DNA of 64,000 bases, taken from assembly GCF_000002425.4 (NCBI RefSeq), contig NC_037260.1:14749329-14813328 (forward strand). Reading direction: 5' to 3'. How positions within the stretch are numbered: position 1 is the stretch's first letter; each line of letters opens with the position of its first letter. The notes beneath the pieces are model-generated. The model was not told where the DNA came from, did not search any database, and was given only the letters and a program-made list of their open reading frames with translations. The position numbers and the translations under genes were made by a program. Shown piece by piece: positions 11,646 through 22,732 of the stretch. Source of the DNA: Physcomitrium patens. Taxonomy: Eukaryota > Streptophyta > Bryopsida > Funariales > Funariaceae.

Positions 11646-11656
11646 AGTCTCGACAA
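11646..11656 (-). promoter_or_regulatory. pre-PBS spacer complementary to transcript 5' end
   Basis: In the RNA sense this spacer contains UUGUCGAGACU. It is an exact 11-nt complement of AGUCUCGACAA at 11784-11794 in the LTR, about 31 nt downstream of the TATA box. Copy 2 keeps a 14-nt perfect match (57152-57165 with 57295-57308). Function is inferred. Confidence 0.5.
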
Positions 11657-11818
11657 ACTGTCACGGACACAAAATACAGACTTGAAATCTAACAAGAAGT
11701 TCAAGAAGAAGTGGCAGAACTAGATTAAACAGATGAGTACAAGAACAACACCAGAAAGGTGAGCTAGAACTCCAAGAGATGTGTTGTCGAGACTGAAGAA
11801 CCCTTCAGCCTCGACTCC

Positions 11819-11824
11819 TATATA
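11819..11824 (-). promoter_or_regulatory. TATA box of the family A LTR
   Basis: TATATA in an otherwise mixed-composition stretch. The equivalent box is conserved in the 3' LTR (about 6081-6086) and in copy 4 (61256-61264). It predicts a transcript start about 31 nt downstream. Confidence 0.65.
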
Positions 11825-11930
11825 TACTACTGAATAGGAAGCTTCTCGAGCTACTTCCGCTAACTAGGACGCTTCTCCAACAACTTCTACTAATTAGGAA
11901 ACTTCTCGAACAACTTCCTAGAATCTATCA

Positions 11931-11948
11931 GAATATTCTAGAACCTTC
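11931..11948. promoter_or_regulatory. heat-shock-element-like array, 5' LTR
   Basis: Same GAATATTCTAGAACCTTC array as in the other LTR: four contiguous GAA/TTC units about 110 bp upstream of the TATA box in the direction of transcription. Further GAAnnTTC pairs lie between 11970 and 12055. Confidence 0.6.
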
Positions 11949-12070
11949 TAAGAGAATCTTTAGGAAATATTCTAAGAATCTTCTAGAACCTTCTAAAAGA
12001 ATCTTTAGAGAATCTTTAGAGAATATTTTAGAAGAATATTCGAAGAATCTTCCAATGTATGTCCATGACA

Positions 12071-13270
12071 ATATCATGGGAGTCTTTTTTAAACATAAAT
12101 AATATAAATAATCTTCAAATAAATTTAAAATAAATTATATTTTATAAATTTAATATAATATTTTTATTTAAAATATTTAAATTAAACAAAACTAATTGAT
12201 AATTTTATCTTGTTTATAATAATATTTACATATAATATAGAAGTTTTGAAATATATATTTATGTATAAATATAAATAATTATAATAATAATAAGATGAAT
12301 GTTGTTATTATTTACTACAATGATGTCTCTATATTCTTTATAAATCTATTTTTTTTTAGAAGACAATTGCATAATCAAAGTAAAAAATTAGAAAATATAT
12401 AAAATATAAATTTGATTAAAGTTAGTAAATTTCAAAAGGTATAAAAGAAATTTGTGCTTATTACGAACATGTATGAATTTTTATTCTTTATAAAAGGAAT
12501 TTTTACTTATGCAAAGTAATTTGAATATCATTTTTTTAAATTAAAATTCTCATTATGAGTAAATAATTTATTTTATATTAGATTATAGATTGATTCAAAT
12601 GGTTATTAATTACTTTTAAACACTTAATTTATATTAATAATTTAAAATCTTTAATTAAAACTTATACATGTCTTTGTATAAAAAGATGTGAAAAAACATA
12701 TATTACAAGAATGAAATTAGGTAGCTTTTAATGTATATTTTGAAATATTTAAAATTTAAGAGTATAAGGATTTAATTCTTTTAATAATACCACTAAAAAA
12801 ATAAAGTATTTAAAAAATATTTTTAAATTTCTAAAGTTACAATTTCTATAATAAATTTCAATTTGAATGTTACCTTCTTCACTACCTTGGTTTTACTCAT
12901 AAAAAATGTAGAATCAAAGCAATGGTTTTATATACCATTTGTACAAATTACAATTACCTGTAAAAAAGAATCAAAAGAATCAAAGAATCAAAGAATCAAA
13001 CTACATATGTTCTTCAAAACAAAATTCCCCAACTTACATTGCCCCTCTGCCACCCATATTAACTGGCTCAGAAGTTTCTCAAACATACTCACTTCATTTG
13101 CCGCCCACTAGTGACAAGAATTGATAAAACTTAACCCACCACCAAGCTCTAGGACTAGGGTGCTGGTTGTCCAAGGTTTCATCTATGGGTTTCCAAAGCT
13201 GGAAGTTATCCAATGGTGGTCACCAACAAAACTGCAGCAAAAGCCCTTGTCCTTATTTATATTCTTCTCC
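12071..13270. other. AT-rich intergenic DNA
   Basis: Opens with the right target duplication ATATC. Then AT-rich sequence with no coding pattern. Composition rises toward the gene island from about 13000 onward. Confidence 0.6.
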
Positions 13271-13305
<35 letters not shown>

Positions 13306-15614
13306 GCAACAACACCCATTTGTTGTGGGGATGCATTCTCCGTCATGTACAAACTTCTGCACTGTTCACTGGGAAAAATACTTCATAAAAATTGCATCTT
13401 TGCAACTGTTACAGGTATCCAATAGATAAACAGTCTCTGGGTGGGTTGGTGGGTGGGTGTGGGGTCTGTCTATCACCTTGGAGTCAAGGCCACACAGCTT
13501 CATGGAGCCCTTTACGCCTGTGGAGATCTGTCTGAGGTGGCTATCTGTTTTGTGTTTTTTGCATATGGATGTCTATCCAGTTCGCCTCCAAGTATCTTGC
13601 CATTCCGACAAATCTCACAGATGTCTTCTCCTTCATCTGGTTTCCTGGAACCGTCGTCGTCGTCGTCGTCGTCAGCTCAGGGCAGTGCAGTTGCCACCTG
13701 CAATCGCAGGCATAATCTGTCATCACTTGCGAGCTTGATTGCAGCGCTGGGTCTAGAACTGAACAGAGCCCAGGGTAGGAGGGATCAGAGACTAGTGGAG
13801 AACTTTTCAGAGGGAGTTTTGTGTTCACTTGCTCTACATCTGCGTCGACGCGTATTGTTTTTCTCTGGTGGAGAGTGGCTGTTGCCGATTCTGCTTGCAG
13901 GATGTTTCTGCGTGTCGGCGTTGTTGAGAATGTTTGATGACCGGTTGGGGGGATTTTAGGATTGGTCCTGCTGTGAGCTTGGGGTGGAAATCATAGGATG
14001 GGTTTGAGTGATCGTTGAACGAAGCTCTATCTCTCGGTGTTGGTGTTGAAGGAAAAGAGTGTTGGCTTTCGTCGGAGCGTGTGAAGGGGACGTCATTGTG
14101 ATTGATTTTTTGAGTGATTCTTCGAGCAAGGATATGAAGGAGGCTGCAAGCAATACTAGGTGGGCGGGATCAAACGATTCCTCCATTTTTTGGTTTCAGT
14201 TTGCTTGAGGTGTCTTTTTGCAATTTGTGGTGCTGGAGATTTTTATGGATAGTTGGTTGAGCTTTAGAGTGGATGCTCTGAGCTTCTTGCACGTTGTGGG
14301 GATGCTGGCTGATTGACGTCAGTTCACAACCCCTGTGTCACGAATTATGTCTTTGGATTTAAAGAATGAATCTGAGATTGAGAACAGTTAAGCCAACTTC
14401 TGCGTGGCTGGTGAAGAATAGAGAAAGGGTTAATTGTAGCAGTCTCGCTTCGTCCTGGCCTTGGCTTTCTATTTGAAGTAGACATTCTGAACTGATGTTG
14501 ATTTGGTCATGAAGAGAATGGATTTAGTCGGAGCATCCTGGAGACAGCCACGTTGTAGCACGTTTGGATTGTGAGTCAAGGGTATCATGTTAGATGTAAC
14601 ATTGTGCGGTATTTTGTCCTCTTCAAAGCTGAGATGCATCGTAACTCCCCCAACGTGTGTGGAGCAAACACCTTCAATTTAAAGTAAATTTGAAGTTACA
14701 ATAGTGATACTTAGGCCTGCTCTGGATTAATGAGTGGACCGATTTCTATTTTCCTTGAATTGCGATAATCACCTGGAGAATTTTGGCAATGTCAGTGTGG
14801 TATCCAGCACAATTGAATCGACGACAGGCAGGGGCAATTCCATGTGAAAAATGCTCGTTAGGCAAGGTCACCCTCCAACTAATGTTAGGGGAAAGACCAG
14901 AGAATGCTGGCAAGCAAGTCACAAGAACGGCGCGAGCAGATTGATTCTTTCATTCGCAGCAACTGGTACGTTTTGAATTCACCTCTGCATCACTCTGTTG
15001 TATGAATATTTTTCCAAATCCCTTTTCTTCTGCAAGGTGAGTATGGCTCGTAAAAGGATCACCTCAGACAATATTGTACAGGTTATGGCGATCTTCTTAT
15101 CTCAGGTCGACCGAGGATTTCTTCCCTGATGCGTTATACCTGGCGCTCGCAACATTGTATAGTTTAATTGGAGCCACGATCAACTGGGATCTTCTGGAGT
15201 TTAGGAAGGATAAGCGCCTTTTCATTACACAGTAGCAGAAGAGGTTATGATCTAGAATCCTTCAGAGCCTCTTTCCCGATCATAAACTACCGTGAAAACT
15301 TTCCATTAAATTACTCACAATATCGAAGATTCTGATATCTCTACTTAATTTTTGACAGGTATGAACAGCAAATATAGACAGCAGCAAGTTTCTTGACACT
15401 TCTGAGGGGCTCCGTGTATCGACATGAGGGTCTTAAATCATGTCCTTTCCCTAGTCTCCTTATCCCAACTTCCGATCTAGTCCATGCTTCCAACAAAATG
15501 CTCATCATCAGCATTCGCGCAGTGGAGTACCAGAATTGACGGACAACCTGATCATACAGGAAACGCCTACGAATCCTCAAATTTAGTGTCTAGATAGCAA
15601 TTGTTAGTGTCGGC
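13271..15614 (+). promoter_or_regulatory. upstream region and probable 5' UTR of the BTB gene
   Basis: Gene-like composition but no ORF that I can assign. It contains a (GA)n run (13274-13302) and a (TCG)n run (13652-13673). A strong donor AAG|GTGAGT at 15036/15037 and a pyrimidine-tract acceptor near 15358 would fit an intron in the 5' UTR. The 172-codon ORF at 13441-13959 is probably accidental because its Ser run comes from the microsatellite. Confidence 0.4.
13274..13302. repeat. (GA)n microsatellite
   Basis: About 14 GA units. Confidence 0.95.
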
Positions 15615-17517
15615 GTGTATGTCAGCAACATCACTCAAAGATCCTACACAGAACTTGGAACCCCCTCGCTCTGTTGCTCCATCCCCAACTCATCAACGAT
15701 GACGGAATGTGAAACCGCTGAGGTTGAGTCCCCGCTCAATGTCGTCAGCAATGGCTACGAGGTCGGAGAGCGCGCGACAAGCGACGTGATTGTCAGGTTA
15801 CGCACAGTTCATGGCCGTGACGACTGGTTCTACACTCACTCTAAGATCCTCTGTGCAAAGAGCCAGTACTTCGCCCTCCGGCTGTCGGATGACTGGCCAA
15901 CATACCATCTTCTTGACTCGCGCTACTGCGTGGAGGTCTTGTGCATTGAGAATGATTTCGACTACCATGTCAATCTGCTGCGCATGATGTACTCCAATCT
16001 CGATGAGCCCGTCGGAGACATGTGGCACAGCGTGAAGAATGCGCTCGGGATGTTGAAAGTGGCTACCAAGCTCGGGTGTTCCGCTGTAGCTTCTAAGTGT
16101 GCTCGCTACTTGGAGGCGGTGCCGTGGGAAGAAAGCGAGGAGGAGGAGATTCTGAAGGCGCTGCCAGCGATTGTGGGCTCGTCGCATAAACTGGTGGCGG
16201 AGCTTGCAGCCGAAGTGCAGCCCATTTTAGCGCGGTTGCAACCTGTGGAAGCGGTTTCGGTCCGCAATGTGTTTCTCTGTGCAGTGCACGCAGCCACCGC
16301 GCCACAGAGCAGATCTAAATATCTTGAGAAGTCACCAAGTGATCTGAAAGTTGCAGCTCAGGAACAGGTATACATACATCTGGAAGTCGTTTCTGTGCTT
16401 TCATTTGTGTCGACGTAGTTGCACGATGAGGGTCACATCGACTACTTTGTCTGTATTATCTTCTTTCAAATTGTACATGCATACTTCAACTGACTATCAT
16501 GTTAAATTTTCGTTGTGTGGAGGTTGAATACATGCTGGAGGAGGATGACGATGCCCCACTGCTCATACCGGACGATGACCTGAAAACCGACCTTAAAAAG
16601 CACTTCCTGAAGTTATTTAAAGGATTCAAAGCTGAACTCAGCGCTCACCTCACTGATTCTACCAAGGACTTGAAACTCTCTGAGAAGACAATCTTCGAGA
16701 AAGTTTGTGACCTCGTGTGGGCATCGCGCGTGCTTCCTCACGTGGGGCTTAACCCCGACTTTGTAGAGTTTTGGGTGGAGGCTTCAAGCGAGATAACTCA
16801 GACCTTGAACACTGCAAAGTTGCGAGAAACCTCCTGGAATACCAAGCTGCTAGTTGTGGAGATCACTGCCACGGTCCTGAAGGCAGTCGGCTATGGGGAT
16901 GTGATACTCACTACCAACGATCGAATCCAACTGGTGAAAGTGTGGCTGCCATTCTTTCGCGAGACGAAGCCTGTGCTGGACTCTCTCTTTGAAGGGGAGA
17001 AAATGGAATTGGAAATGGATTTGGACTTGAGCGAGAGCATCGAAAATTCTCTTGTATCACTCGTTTTGTCGTTGCCATCCGATGATCAAGCTGAGATATT
17101 CGCTGACTGGCTTCGATGGAATCATTCTTGGTAGAACAGCCTCATGACTACTCGTACATAATCATTTCCAATTGCTCTCCAGTTAATGCTAATACCCACG
17201 AGGTATTAGCGATTTTCGAAGCAACGAAGAGTTAATAGGGGATTCCTGTAGTGTTTGCTAAAATAAGAGCACCTCACGATTTTAAGGCCGAATCCCCAGT
17301 AACTCACTCTATCCATTACTGTCGTCACCCAGAATGGTACATTTTCTGTAGCTGTATCCTGGTTTCTGACAAGTCGAGGCCTCTCTTTGTTGTCTACAGG
17401 TTTCCGGATCTGAGCGAGGCATTCGAGGTGTGGTGCTGTCGATCAAAGGCTGCTAAGCGGCGGCTGAATATTGAGGTGCCCAATGGTGCGAACGCCATCA
17501 GCAGTGTTGGGGCATAA
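15615..17517 (+). CDS. BTB/POZ domain protein (plant At1g63850/At3g05675-like)
   Basis: Three exons join in phase: 15615-16367, 16523-17130 and 17400-17517, giving 492 aa. The start may instead be the ATG at 15699 (465 aa) because the first 28 residues are unremarkable. A BTB/POZ fold covers roughly residues 54-170 (SDVIVRLRTVHGRDDWFYTHSKI is the typical opening). A helical C-terminal region follows, and exon 3 has the family signature PDLSEAFEVWCCRSKAAKRR. Plant proteins of this type lack kelch, MATH or NPH3 domains. They are thought to act as CUL3-ligase substrate adaptors or oligomerisation modules, but no substrate is known to me. Introns begin GT and end AG. The second intron splits a Trp codon. 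The family assignment is strong and the biological role is inferred. Confidence 0.88.
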
Positions 17518-18250
17518 TGAAGATTATCTTTTATAGCGTCATCTCCGTCTCCAGTCTTCTTCCAGATGCTTCTTTCCTTCCTTCATTGGTAGTTGAAAGC
17601 ATCAGACTTGAGTGCGCGGAACCTGCGTGACTAGAGTCATTTCTTTGGGCTTGTATAATTAGATTCTTTTCGCGAGCATGCGATAGATTTTTCATACCCT
17701 TCTACTTGGAACCCAAGTTCTTGGTCATTTTGCCTTCGATTGTGTACTAGTCCTGGCCTTTCCTAAAGGTGTAGATTCTTCAACACTTGAGGTGAAGATG
17801 TAGGCTACCAAAGGTGCGCTCCTTTGTTTTGAACTGTTGATCCTGCGAATTATTTGTCGATATATTAATGCAGAACTACTGGGAATTGTCACAATAGAAA
17901 GGCTGAGGTTCTGTCGTGCATGCAATGAGAATACAGAAGCTTCTATAAGTAAGGCCCTGGCACATTTTTGCCCAACGATTATAGTTAAGTATTATTTGTC
18001 AAAGAACATCCTATAAAAGTCTTTCTGCTCAAGGTTCTGTGCTAGCACCTCAATATCAACCCACTTGGGAAGTTTAAATACCTTCAGCCAAATTTGGAAA
18101 TTAGTGTCTTAGATTCAGCAAGAGAGTATTCCTCATGATAAATTTTGTTAAAATTTTAAAAACTTCATTTTGAAAAGTAAAAATTAATAATAATAATGAT
18201 AATAATAATAATAAATATATAAACTTCAGGGGACAATAATTTTATCATTT
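17518..18250 (+). other. 3' flank of the BTB gene
   Basis: Includes the probable 3' UTR. No further coding exon is recognised. An (AAT)n-like stretch lies at about 18185-18220. Confidence 0.5.
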
Positions 18251-20650
18251 AAAAAAAAACTAGAACCAGAGCAGTTGTAATAAAGATTGAAGAGAACGGA
18301 TGTGTCTTGTATGAGGATAGGCAAGTAAATCGATGAACCAACATAAAAAATTTGCATGTCTTGATTTCGTCTTTTTTTCTCATTTTCTTTCTTTCTCTCT
18401 TTCTTTTTTTCAGTAGTAGCACTGCCAATGCTAATACAAGCTCTTGCAACCTTATAGCGAGCTGCATTACTGCTCGCAGACAATCCCATTTACCAGCGGA
18501 GAGGGCTACAAAAGCTGAAAAGAAGTTGTCTGTCCAATTGCTGTCGACACCCAAGATTGAGGTTTCTAACGAAGCCGTCACACCTTAAGACAATACCGGC
18601 GGCAGACACCTGATATTTGTAACCATTAAAACAGTATGGATTTTTGACGTAGAGATCACCCAGTCCAGCATAATTTCCTACCTTGACTAACATTTGTTAC
18701 AACCCTTTCCTAGTCTAGTTCTTCATGTAACGGTAGTGCTGTTGACACTCTGTAAGAGGAATCTCTATCATGGCAATCAATATCTTTACGGTTTTCAAAC
18801 CACTGTCACCCCACGTCTTCAGATTATGTGCAACGTAGAAAGAGAACATCATGACTTCGTCTGAACTACATTCCCCGACCAGCACCAGACGCCGCACTAT
18901 GTCGAAAATACTCCTTTACATGACTGAAGCGCGTTCTCTAATCCCGCCTTCCAATGTTGCGCTCTCTAAAGTCCCAGCCAGGTCCACAAACCCCTCAAGC
19001 TCAGATTGGTAGAATCACATCTCTATTCATCCAACCGCTCGTGTACAAATTTATTTTTCAGTGACACTCCAGCCAGCTAGAGAGACTCCTCTGGTTTCTT
19101 GCGCAGAGTAAGGACGATGTTAAACATGAAACTCGCCGATTAGAGACCATGAAAGTCACGCATCCTGCAACATAAAGCCTCAAAGAGCTTCTCTTCTCAA
19201 AGAACCTCCACACCCCTACCACCGTTTCCCGTCTTCCCCCTCGTGCTCCCTCGATCATCAACATCCGAATCAGAGTCAAAAATCCGATTGTGAGTCTTCA
19301 TAAAGAGCAGAAGCAGACTTCAACTCAGTATTTAGCATGAACCTGATAGGCATGTCCGTCTGCGCCCCTTCGTCCTGTGTAAACACGATAACTTGTGAGT
19401 TCAAGGAACTCAAGTTGAGTAAATGAATGGATCAGTAGCTGCCCACCATAGAGACTCAGACCATCGATCCAGTGTGCAGCGGCTGATGCAAATTGCGAGT
19501 GGAGCCCCAGTTTCAGAGGGAGCACTACCAGATCTTTCTAAGAACGCGGCGACGGGCCTGCGCGATTATAGATGCTTTACAATCCTACAACTGAGTTTGC
19601 AGAGCAGCGCGCAGAATCCTGGACTAAGAAGTGTGTGACGATTATGAGATCACAATGAGAGTTATCTGAGGCGGATGGAAATACCAGTTGAGGATATCCA
19701 GCGGCTGTGGCAACTAACTTCCGGAGATTGTCGTAGAAAGCTCCTACCTTTGTCTCCCAAACCTTGGCTATGTACACGATTAAAGACACGACTACAGCTT
19801 CCAGTCCAATCGGACACATTTTTTCGTCACCTCCCAGGAACACAGCCACGAAGACTCACTGTCCATACGTACACATATGCACCACTTCATGTCTTCAAAA
19901 TATATGAAGCTCCCAAAAATAGACATAATGTGCCAGTGCGCTGACAATTGTCGATCTCCGACAAGCCCACCGCTCTCCATCCCAGACACACGTAAAGGAA
20001 AATCAGAGCACAAATCCAGCACTCTCATGCGTGGCAAGGTCCAACGTCGAATTGGATCAAACATGTGCAAAGGTGCCAGCGGCCGACCAATTGCCTCATG
20101 TTCGGCAAACGCCTCAATGCTCCTGAAAACATCACACAATCCACACAGCGCCTGTTGCAACAAACCTGCAGAACTTAGACCTGCACACAAAACAACGAGC
20201 CAGTCCAATCACTGATTAGGCAAAACCCTAAAACATCCACGCACCCACAGCATTTCCAGAGTGAGACCCACACACACACACACACAGCGAAGAGAAAAGG
20301 ATCGGGCAGCATCAAAGCTGAGAAAACACAAAAAAGAATCACACGGATGAATTCGCACTACTCAGTAATCATCGAAGGAGCAAGGGTCACCACGGTCAGT
20401 GGACACTAATTGGAGGGGAGATGGAGTGGACGGCAACGCGATGTCGAGCTCGCAGGAATTCACCCGGATTTAGAAAACGGGTGGGCAAATGTTTTATTGC
20501 CCCCGCACCTACCTTGGCTCCCCCGCTCACGCTCCGTACCGCCTCGGAAGTCGCGCCCTCCCTTTGATTTTCAAAAATCAAAAAAACCCATCATCATGAT
20601 TTGTACCCCACTTCTCTCGCTCCTAACGCTCCCCACGTTCCCAGGGTAAA
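18250..20650 (-). other. gene-like region without a recognised product
   Basis: Composition changes from AT-rich to gene-like. On the minus strand several short open stretches occur (20396-20581, 19792-20208, 19577-19849), with GT and AG signals between them, for example TTTGTGTGCAG near 20182. I could not chain them into a protein with a known domain. A transcribed non-coding RNA, a fast-evolving gene or a decayed gene are all possible. An (AC)n run lies at 20269-20286. Confidence 0.3.
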
Positions 20651-22300
20651 TCCATCCCCACTGAAGATGGGTTGTAGAACCATTTTCTATGAAGACTAAT
20701 TTAGTGATGACGCACGGATGAAAACAAAATGAGGATTTGAATGTAGCATCGTGAGTGTATGACGCGTAGTCACAAACATTTACACCAAAATTAATTATTT
20801 ATTTATTTATTTATTATTTATTTAAATAGAGAGAGAGAGGGAGAGAGAGATGTTTTGTACTTGAAGAAGAAACCTTCATGGAGAATTTTTTGGTGTTTCC
20901 TTGATTACTTATGCATATTGATTATGAACCCGTGTAGTTGATTCATATTTATACAGAAAAGAATCTAGCTACAAAAATATGTTAGAATTTTGTTACACAA
21001 TTGTTTAATTGCACTTAGTATTTTGATATTGAAGCATCACAAATCTATTATAAACTATACAATATTTGATTATACCTACTAAAATCAATAAAAACAATAG
21101 CATTCATACTATCCAAACCCTTGAATCTTTTAATAATAAGATGTATTTCTTTTTAGATGTCATTATTAAAGGTTTCAATATGCACTAAATATTTTCATCA
21201 TAATAGAATTTTAAACTACACGATTTATATATTAAAGGAAGAGGTATGTATTTATACATCTCTTTATTCATTTAGTAGCTATGCATCTATTTATGTGTCC
21301 ATCTATGGATATATCTATAGATATATAAATATATAAATATATATCCATTAAATTCAAAATATATTAGAAGATATGTAATTTGAGAGGCCACATCCATACT
21401 GCCAATTACGATTTGAGCACTGGCATCATAAAAACCATATTGCTACATTTGAAGTATCACTAAACCATGAGAAAGGCAACTAAAATGGTCTTTGATTCAA
21501 ATCATAGTGAAATCATTTTTATTAAAGATTCTGTACATACATTTTTAGATGGTTACATAGAGACGAAAGAAAAAATGTTTCTTACGTAATACTTTATCCA
21601 TTAATGTATTTGATTCACAAATACTAAACGTACTGATTGTACAACTATCAAATGACTAAATGTTCTGAGAATAAATTTTGGATTACTTCACATCAGAAAA
21701 AGTATATGCTTTTATCATTACACACTAAAAAATTTATGACTTATTTTATGAGAATTAAAAAATAGTAACAATCCCATCAAGTTGTATGTTCGGTTAATAT
21801 TTGCAACACAATAGCAAAACAGAATATTGCTGCTGCAATTCGTTTTTAACCTCAAAAATTAAGTCGAAATGTTCAATTGTATAGTGCACTCTCACCTTCA
21901 ACTCATTTCAATCACATTTTAATTAATTGATACAGGGAGTTGAGTATTACGAGAACCAAAACACATTAAATTCAATGGGACTGGACATTGATAGATATTA
22001 CCATCCATTCATCTAATTCAACATGGATGATTTTAGTCATGAGGTAAAAGGCTTCCCTGAGATATCACGATGGCACTGGTGAGTGACACGTCCCTGGGTA
22101 AAAGAGCGGGAACGCGAGGATGACAATGACAAATGAGGCGGGGAACCGCGGGTTTCCCGCTCAGAGCTATCGAAGCGAGCGCCACCGTGGCTCCCACCAT
22201 TTGTTTTGAAGCTCTCCATTCCCGCTCTCCCTTCCTCTCCCTTGCGTCTCATATGGTCGTTGCGCATCGCACTGATGCGATTCGCCTCTTTCTTCTCATT
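20651..22300. other. AT-rich intergenic DNA
   Basis: Low-complexity (TTTA)n and (GA)n tracts at about 20795-20850, then AT-rich sequence. From 22060 the composition rises toward the TIMELESS promoter. No coding pattern. Confidence 0.55.
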
Positions 22301-22732
22301 TACGGGATTGTGTAGGAGGCCGCTCCACCATCAGAGCTCTGGCGCTTGTGTATATCTTAGTCAGCAGTAGTCGTCGGTGTGGTTTGAAGCCATCGCTTCT
22401 GCGCTTCACGTTGTGGAGAGGTTTTTTAGATGTCTGTAATTATTAATCTGGAGATGAGTCGTTGAGAAGTGATTTATTTTTTTTATTTATTTTTTTTTTG
22501 TAACGGAGATGCAATGTTTAGAGCCAAGTTTTGATGTTTGTGAGGCAATTTTTGTGTTTTTCAGCGAAGTAGAGCTTATGGTCGAGTACCTATATTATAG
22601 AGGTCTTATCTTTTGAGTCGAGTGACGGTCAATTTTTGGATATTGCTGCGTAGTAGATACGAGTGTGGGATCTTGGTCAACACGTATGCACGGTTTGTAA
22701 GTGGATTTCTGCGGGGAAGTCAAGAGGTTGAA
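22301..22732 (+). promoter_or_regulatory. probable 5' UTR and core promoter of TIMELESS
   Basis: Gene-like sequence directly upstream of the chosen ATG. A pyrimidine tract ending in TTTTTCAG near 22563 could be the acceptor of a 5' UTR intron. The frame is open upstream of the ATG from about 22613, but that stretch has no family similarity. Confidence 0.4.

Larger units (their letters stand above)
5921..12070 (-). mobile_element. young Ty3/gypsy LTR retrotransposon, family A copy 1
   Basis: Complete element of 6,150 bp. Its LTRs begin TGTCACGG and end CATGACA, and the target duplication is ATATC (5916-5920 and 12071-12075). In minus-strand order it has 5' LTR, primer-binding site, leader, gag, pol (protease, RT, RNase H, integrase, chromodomain), an extra small ORF, polypurine tract and 3' LTR. 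The two LTRs differ by two substitutions that I could find and one 21-bp duplication, so insertion is recent. Each polyprotein carries one premature TAA, so this copy would need helper proteins or readthrough. The pol order and C-terminal chromodomain place it among the chromoviruses. Confidence 0.95.
11659..12070 (-). repeat. 5' LTR of family A copy 1
   Basis: 412 bp, almost identical to 5921-6353. Promoter features on the minus strand: GAA/TTC-rich U3 (about 11930-12060), TATATA at 11819-11824, and a 13-bp-arm palindrome with one mismatch at 11786-11815. The expected transcription start is near 11793. Confidence 0.95.

Noticed and set aside
13441-13959. 172-codon plus-strand ORF
   Set aside because: A microsatellite gives the Ser run, and no domain or splice context fits. 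Probably leader sequence or intron.
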